Below are positions 6,539 to 9,978 of a stretch of DNA of 9,978 nucleotides, piece by piece (position 1 is the first letter of the stretch; every line of letters starts with the position of its first letter). This DNA is from Candidatus Azambacteria bacterium RBG_16_47_10 (lineage in GTDB: Bacteria; Patescibacteriota; Minisyncoccia; GWC2-36-17; WO2-46-25): NCBI GenBank assembly GCA_001773975.1, contig MEYI01000024.1:1336-11313 (forward strand), written 5' to 3'. A program made the position numbers and the translations under genes. The notes below the pieces were generated by a model. It was not told where the DNA came from. It saw nothing but the letters and a program-made list of their open reading frames with translations, and made no database searches.

Positions 6539-6541
6539 GGG

Positions 6542-6570
6542 TTGACTTGTGCTTGGTAATTTGTTAAAAA
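6542..6570 (+). promoter_or_regulatory. Candidate proximal promoter of the infA-rplM operon
   Basis: TTGACT (6542-6547, five of six -35 bases) is followed after 17 bases by TAAAAA (6565-6570, four of six -10 bases). Transcription would begin around 6577, leaving a leader of only about 5 bases before the infA ATG at 6582, close to leaderless. This fits the absence of an SD. A further AATAAT at 6569 is too far from the -35 box. Confidence 0.45.
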
Positions 6571-6581
6571 TAATCCTATCT

Positions 6582-6803
6582 ATGTCAAATGAGAAAATTC
6601 GTCGGGAGGGGATAGTTCATGAGAATCTGTCCAATGGTTTGTTTCGCGTAGTGATGGACGATGATGGGTCGACGGTACATGCTCATTTGTCAGGGAAAAT
6701 GCGACTGCATTACATTAAGGTTTTATTGGGTGATAAGGTGATTATCGAATTTAGCCCTTATGACACAAAAAAGGGTAGAATTGTTCAGCGCTTAAAGATT
6801 TAA
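6582..6803 (+). CDS. infA: Translation initiation factor IF-1
   Basis: IF-1 binds the 30S A site during initiation and works with IF-2 and IF-3. The 73-residue product is a single S1/OB-fold domain with the expected sequence blocks: EGIVHENLSNGLFRV (9-23), HAHLSGKMRLHYIKVLLGDK (33-52) and EFSPYDTKKGRIV (56-68). Length matches the usual 71-73 residues. An in-frame GTG at 6549 would add 11 residues, but it lies inside the candidate promoter and family members begin at the ATG used here. No SD precedes it. It opens the ribosomal operon; rpmJ follows after 7 bases. In most bacteria infA follows secY, adk and map; here it follows the baseplate-J-like membrane protein gene. Confidence 0.95.
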   Translation: MSNEKIRREGIVHENLSNGLFRVVMDDDGSTVHAHLSGKMRLHYIKVLLGDKVIIEFSPYDTKKGRIVQRLKI

Positions 6804-6810
6804 AAATAGT

Positions 6811-6924
6811 ATGAAAGTACGGGCATCGGTAAAGAAAATTTGTGCGAAGTGCAAGTCCGTCCGACGACAAGGACGGGTGTATGTCATTTGCAAGAATCCA
6901 AAACATAAACAACGACAGAAATAA
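6811..6924 (+). CDS. rpmJ: 50S ribosomal protein L36, zinc-binding form
   Basis: A 37-residue gene. The product begins MKVRASVKKICAKCKSV and ends CKNPKHKQRQK, nearly the textbook L36 sequence. Cys11, Cys14, Cys27 and His32 form the zinc ribbon, so this is the metal-binding version rather than the zinc-free paralogue. L36 stabilises 23S rRNA folding near the base of the L7/L12 stalk in the large subunit. It lies 7 bases after infA and 4 bases before rpsM with no SD, the standard infA-rpmJ-rpsM order. Confidence 0.96.
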   Translation: MKVRASVKKICAKCKSVRRQGRVYVICKNPKHKQRQK

Positions 6925-6928
6925 TCAT

Positions 6929-7315
6929 ATGCCACGAATTTCCGGTATTGCGATACCAGACAATAAAAAAATGGGTGTAGCGTTGACGTATATCTACGGC
7001 ATCGGTCCGGCGCGCGCAAAAGAAGTGTTGAAGCAAGCGCGAGTGGATGAGGACAAGCGAGCGCACTTGTTGACGGCGGAGGAGACGAACCGCTTGAAAG
7101 AGATCATCGAAAAAAGTTTTAAGATCGAAGGAGATCTTAAACGTGAGATCATGTTGCATGTGAAGCGGATGAAAGATATCAAATGTTATCGAGGCGTTCG
7201 TCATATGCGTGGGTTGCCGGTGCATGGTCAGCGAACAAAGACGAATTCACGGACACGGCGAGGTAACGTGAGAAAAACAGCAGGGTCCGGTCGGCGAGCA
7301 GTTGAAAAGAAATAA
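6929..7315 (+). CDS. rpsM: 30S ribosomal protein S13
   Basis: S13 sits in the head of the small subunit, touching the P-site tRNA and bridging to L5. The 128-residue product shows the N-terminal RISGIAIPDNKK block (3-14), the helix-turn-helix region ALTYIYGIGPARAKEVL (18-34), the signature CYRGVRHMRGLPVHGQRTKT (86-105) with the following NSRTRRG, and a basic tail reaching the decoding centre. Length is close to the family's 115-125. The frame is open upstream to 6842, but that part overlaps rpmJ and has no S13 similarity; ATG 6929, 4 bases after rpmJ, is the right start. No SD is visible. Confidence 0.97.
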   Translation: MPRISGIAIPDNKKMGVALTYIYGIGPARAKEVLKQARVDEDKRAHLLTAEETNRLKEIIEKSFKIEGDLKREIMLHVKRMKDIKCYRGVRHMRGLPVHGQRTKTNSRTRRGNVRKTAGSGRRAVEKK

Positions 7316-7324
7316 TTTATCCGT

Positions 7325-7777
7325 ATGGGAAAAAAGAAAGTATTAACACAAAATGAGGAGGCGCTTATCAAAGAAACCACAGAGCAAGAATCTGCGGCAA
7401 AAAAGATCGCGGGTGGTGCGGCATCAAAACGATTTGTAAAAGCGGGACAGGCTCATGTGCAAGCAACATACAACAATACGATCGTTTCCATTGCAGATGA
7501 CAAAGGGAATGTGCTTGCGTGGGCATCAGCGGGGGCGCTTGGATTTAAAGGAGCAAAGAAAGCAACTCCATATGCGGCATCCCAGGTTGTTGCAACGGTA
7601 ATGGAAAAAGTAAAGAAGTCGGGACTGCAGGACGTCATTATATATGTAAAAGGAATTGGATCCGGCAGAGAATCAGCGGTGCGGTCGCTTGCCGGGGGTT
7701 TTAATGTTATTTCTATCGCGGATGTAACGCCGATCCCGCACAACGGGTGCAGACCGCCGAAGGTAAGACGCGTATAA
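7325..7777 (+). CDS. rpsK: 30S ribosomal protein S11 with N-terminal extension
   Basis: S11 lies in the 30S platform near the E site, contacting the mRNA exit path and S7. The core starts around residue 40 with GQAHVQATYNNTIVSIADDK (41-60), continues with the glycine-rich GFKGAKKATPYAAS (73-86), VKGIGSGRESAVRSL (108-122), and ends with the highly conserved PIPHNGCRPPKVRRV (136-150). The product is 150 residues against about 129 in E. coli. The extra length is an N-terminal Lys/Glu/Ala-rich tail of about 25-30 residues, probably disordered; ATG 7325 is the only plausible start for it. It lies 9 bases after rpsM and 4 bases before rpsD, with no SD. Confidence 0.97.
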   Translation: MGKKKVLTQNEEALIKETTEQESAAKKIAGGAASKRFVKAGQAHVQATYNNTIVSIADDKGNVLAWASAGALGFKGAKKATPYAASQVVATVMEKVKKSGLQDVIIYVKGIGSGRESAVRSLAGGFNVISIADVTPIPHNGCRPPKVRRV

Positions 7778-7781
7778 AACT

Positions 7782-8408
7782 ATGATTGATGCAAAATGCA
7801 GTAAATGTCGTCGGGCGGGAGAGAAACTCTTTTTGAAGGGTGAGCGGTGCTTTGGCCCGAAATGTTCGATCGCGAAAGATGCGGGTGCTCCCGGTATGCA
7901 CGGCGCGAAAAAGAGACGAGGTCGCGGTGGTTCTGAATATGGAACGCAGCTTCGTGAGAAGCAAAAAGTGAAACAGAGCTACGGTATTCGTGAACGTCAG
8001 TTCAGGAAATACTTTGATGCGGCATCAAAGAGTCGCGGACGCACATCGGGTATCTTGACGCAATTGCTTGAAACTCGTCTTGACAATGTGGTATTTCGTC
8101 TCGGATTCGCGGGATCTCGAAGTCAGGCACGCCAAATGGTTGGTCATGGACATTTTGCAGTGAACGGCAGACGTGTTGATATTCCTTCGTATCAAGTGAA
8201 AACAGGGGATATTATCACGATTCGCGAGGGATCTGCCGGGAAGAAGATATTTAACGATCTTCGCACGGTCATTAAGAAATATGATGCACCGGAGTGGCTT
8301 GCTATTGATAAAGAGGCATTAAAGGGAGAGGTGAAACGTACGCCGACCGAAGAGGAATCGGAAATGCCATTCAATTTACAGTTAATCATTGAGTTTTATT
8401 CACGTTAA
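7782..8408 (+). CDS. rpsD: 30S ribosomal protein S4, zinc-binding form
   Basis: S4 starts assembly of the 30S body by binding the five-way junction of 16S rRNA, and in some bacteria represses its own operon. The 208-residue product has an N-terminal zinc knuckle (Cys6, Cys9, Cys23, Cys28), a basic region with REKQKVKQSYGIRERQFRKY (59-78), the S4 RNA-binding domain with TRLDNVVFRLGFAGSRSQAR (97-116), and a final EMPFNLQLIIEFYSR. The N-terminus is a few residues shorter than the usual ARYTGPKCRLCR form: the GP before the first Cys is replaced by IDA. Its start follows rpsK by 4 bases. The 52-base gap to rpoA is the largest inside this operon. No SD precedes it. Confidence 0.97.
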   Translation: MIDAKCSKCRRAGEKLFLKGERCFGPKCSIAKDAGAPGMHGAKKRRGRGGSEYGTQLREKQKVKQSYGIRERQFRKYFDAASKSRGRTSGILTQLLETRLDNVVFRLGFAGSRSQARQMVGHGHFAVNGRRVDIPSYQVKTGDIITIREGSAGKKIFNDLRTVIKKYDAPEWLAIDKEALKGEVKRTPTEEESEMPFNLQLIIEFYSR

Positions 8409-8460
8409 TATTAATCGGATCTCGGTGGGAAGTGTGCCTTTTCATTGAGATTCATTACAC
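8409..8460 (+). other. rpsD-rpoA spacer
   Basis: A 52-base gap, long compared with the 3-16-base spacing elsewhere in the operon. It contains no SD near the rpoA start and no terminator hairpin. The AT-rich start (TAATATTAAT) could serve as a weak -10 with a leader of about 40 bases, but no -35 supports it. Confidence 0.3.
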
Positions 8461-9408
8461 ATGCCAATCACTGCACCACACACACCGCGCGTTATTTCCA
8501 AGGAAGACGCAAAAGCGGTCATTGAAGTTGAAGGGTTATATCCCGGGTACGGTATGACGCTTGGAAATGCGTTGCGCCGCGTATTGCTTTCATCTCTTGA
8601 AGGCGCCGCGGTCACTGTTGTGAAGATCAAGGGCGTGTCCCATGAGTTCTCAACCATTCCTTCTGTTATGGAGGATGTGGTGCAGATATTGCTTAATATC
8701 AAGCGATTGCGTTTTTCCATGCATTCCGATGAACCGCAGAAAGTGACCATTAAGGCGCAGGGTGAACGCGCCGTGACTGCAGCGGATATCGAAGCACCGA
8801 GCCAAGTGACGGTTGTGAGTTCCTCTGCCGCACACATTGCGACATTGACCGACAAAAAAGCGGCGTTTGAGGTTGAAATGACCATTGAAAAAGGATTTGG
8901 ATACGTTCCGGTTGAAGTGCGCCGCACGGAAAAGATGGAGGTGGGAACGATCGCAGTCGATGCCATTTTTACTCCGATCCGAAAGATCAATTATGAAGTT
9001 GAGAATATGCGCGTAGGCGAGCGAACCGATTACAATCGCTTGCGCTTTATAATCGAAACAGACGGAACCATCAGTCCCGAGGATGCATTCACCAAAGGAT
9101 CTGAAATTTTAGTGGATCAGTTCAAGGAATTATCATCGCTTACCGGAGGCACAGAAAAGGAATCGGGTGGCGCAGAGGATGTAGTGAAAGAAGGCGAAGA
9201 ATCACATGGCGTACGTGTTGACGATCTTGGTTTGTCAGCGCGTGTTGCGCACGCATTGGAAAACGCAGGCATCGCTACCATCGGCGATCTTATCGCAAAG
9301 AATGAATCAGATGTTGATGCATTGGAAGGCATGGGAGAAAAAGGAATGACCGATCTTAAGAAGGCAATGAAGAAGCTCGGTGTACATTTTACCGAGGAAA
9401 CAAAATAA
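8461..9408 (+). CDS. rpoA: DNA-directed RNA polymerase alpha subunit
   Basis: Alpha dimerises to seed assembly of RNA polymerase, and its C-terminal domain contacts upstream promoter DNA and activators. The 315-residue product has the N-terminal dimerisation domain, with YPGYGMTLGNALRRVLLSSL (27-46), HEFSTIPSVMEDVVQILLNI (61-80) and EVENMRVGERTDYNRLRFII (179-198). An acidic Gly/Glu-rich linker spans about 229-250, and the helical C-terminal domain about 252-310. In that domain the DNA-contact positions known from E. coli partly differ: Arg265 is kept (Arg261), Asn268 becomes His264, Gly296 is kept (Gly292), Lys298 is kept (Lys294) and Ser299 becomes Gly295. ATG 8461 gives an N-terminus of normal length. 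No SD is visible. rplQ follows after 3 bases. Confidence 0.97.
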   Translation: MPITAPHTPRVISKEDAKAVIEVEGLYPGYGMTLGNALRRVLLSSLEGAAVTVVKIKGVSHEFSTIPSVMEDVVQILLNIKRLRFSMHSDEPQKVTIKAQGERAVTAADIEAPSQVTVVSSSAAHIATLTDKKAAFEVEMTIEKGFGYVPVEVRRTEKMEVGTIAVDAIFTPIRKINYEVENMRVGERTDYNRLRFIIETDGTISPEDAFTKGSEILVDQFKELSSLTGGTEKESGGAEDVVKEGEESHGVRVDDLGLSARVAHALENAGIATIGDLIAKNESDVDALEGMGEKGMTDLKKAMKKLGVHFTEETK

Positions 9409-9411
9409 GCA

Positions 9412-9759
9412 ATGAAACATTTAAAGAAAGGAAGAAAATTTCATAGGGAAACAGGCCAGCGTCAAGCATTGATGAAGGCGTTGTTGACCGCACTGATCAC
9501 GAGCGGCAAGATCAAAACGACCGAGGCAAAGGCAAAAGAATTACGCCCGGCGATCGAAAAGATGGTAACTCGCGCAAAGGTAAAGAATGTTCAGAACGTG
9601 CGCTTGATCCGCAAGACCCTTGCGCCAACCGTAACGAAGAAATTATTCGATGAGATCGCTGAGAAATATAAGGAGCGAAAAGGCGGCTATACGCGTATCG
9701 TAAAGCTTGGCCAGCGACGATCTGACGGATCAAAGGTTGCACATATTGAATTTGTATAG
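9412..9759 (+). CDS. rplQ: 50S ribosomal protein L17
   Basis: L17 binds 23S rRNA near the exit of the peptide tunnel in the large subunit. The 115-residue product begins MKHLKKGRKFHRETGQRQAL, continues with the conserved LLTALITSGKIKTTEAKAKE (24-43) and ELRPAIEKMVTRAK, and ends RIVKLGQRRSDGSKVAHIEF-V, typical of the family. It is slightly shorter than the E. coli protein (127 residues), which carries an extra C-terminal tail. The ATG lies 3 bases after the rpoA stop. A GAGG in the end of rpoA lies about 14 bases upstream, too far for a convincing SD. The rpoA-rplQ pairing is standard. Confidence 0.97.
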   Translation: MKHLKKGRKFHRETGQRQALMKALLTALITSGKIKTTEAKAKELRPAIEKMVTRAKVKNVQNVRLIRKTLAPTVTKKLFDEIAEKYKERKGGYTRIVKLGQRRSDGSKVAHIEFV

Positions 9760-9775
9760 TATTTTTGTATCGCGT

Positions 9776-9978
9776 ATGAAACGAACATTACACACAATTG
9801 ATGCTTCAGAAAAAACACTCGGACGACTCGCTTCGGAAGTCGTGATGTTGTTGCGTGGGAAGAATAAGCCGACATTCGAGCGGTACATTGACGGCGGAGA
9901 CAGCGTGGCGGTATTTAATCTCGACAGTATGAAAATTATCGGAACGGCAAAGGCCGAGCAGAAGGAATATTTTCGTCA
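9776..9978 (+). CDS. rplM: 50S ribosomal protein L13, 5' part (runs off the window)
   Basis: The first 67 codons of rplM are present, then the window ends within codon 68. L13 is an early-assembly protein of the large subunit. The translated part shows HTIDASEKTLGRLASEV (6-22), LLRGKNKPTFERYIDGGDSV (25-44) and FNLDSMKIIGTAKAEQKEYF (47-66), matching the family's WYVVDA-x-GKTLGRLA, GKHK and GDY-VVNA blocks, with the N-terminus about 10 residues shorter than in E. coli. It starts 16 bases after rplQ with no SD. The gene order rplQ-rplM predicts rpsI (S9) as the next gene outside the window. Confidence 0.95.
   Translation, partial: MKRTLHTIDASEKTLGRLASEVVMLLRGKNKPTFERYIDGGDSVAVFNLDSMKIIGTAKAEQKEYFR

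Noticed and set aside
6549..6581. GTG start giving infA 11 extra residues
   Set aside because: The extension is not found in IF-1 proteins and overlaps the candidate promoter.
6842..6928. Upstream extension of the rpsM frame
   Set aside because: It overlaps rpmJ in another frame and has no S13 similarity; ATG 6929 gives the normal N-terminus.
8405..8414. Perfect 10-base palindrome TTAATATTAA at the rpsD stop
   Set aside because: Made only of A and T and including the stop codon; a palindrome this simple is expected by chance and no partner site was seen.
1..9978. Alternative genetic code with UGA read as Gly (as in some CPR lineages)
   Set aside because: All genes run full length with UGA as stop; the only UGA terminator, at 1747, is followed directly by an intrinsic terminator.
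1..9978. tRNA or rRNA genes, CRISPR arrays, insertion sequences
   Set aside because: No cloverleaf-like segments, regularly spaced repeats, transposase motifs or flanking inverted repeats were seen by eye.

Overview
The window looks like part of a genome from the Candidate Phyla Radiation (Patescibacteria), most likely a Parcubacteria-type lineage. The clues are an alanyl-tRNA synthetase that stops right after its editing domain, a single-pass membrane protein with a baseplate-J-like ectodomain of the kind common in these genomes, compact spacing between genes, and no Shine-Dalgarno (SD) sequence in front of most genes. The lineage is inferred from gene content, not from a tree. The standard bacterial code fits: no gene needs an in-frame UGA, and the one UGA used as a stop sits just before a terminator. 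Every gene I can support is on the + strand.

Region 1 (1-1795) holds an unidentified small ORF coupled to purC (SAICAR synthetase), closed by a strong intrinsic terminator. Next is a stand-alone gene for an unknown membrane-anchored or secreted protein, with its own promoter-like sequence, a strong SD and its own terminator. Both full-length genes here have textbook AGGAGG ribosome binding sites.

Region 2 (about 1820-6497) is a tight cluster of three genes: alaS (a short AlaRS without the C-terminal C-Ala domain), a divergent FtsA/PilM-like protein whose nucleotide-binding motifs look lost, and a membrane protein with an N-terminal cytoplasmic domain, an acidic linker, one transmembrane helix and a baseplate-J-like ectodomain. 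An extended -10 element lies 8 bases before the alaS ATG, which suggests a leaderless transcript. The FtsA-like and single-pass pair resembles PilM-PilN in layout and is the best candidate here for an undescribed system.

Region 3 (about 6509-9978) is the end of the ribosomal superoperon: infA, rpmJ, rpsM, rpsK, rpsD, rpoA, rplQ and the start of rplM, which runs off the right edge. The genes are 3-16 bases apart, except for 52 bases before rpoA. No SD is visible before any of them. The usual upstream neighbours (secY, adk, map) are replaced by the region 2 genes. No tRNA, rRNA, CRISPR array or insertion sequence was recognised.
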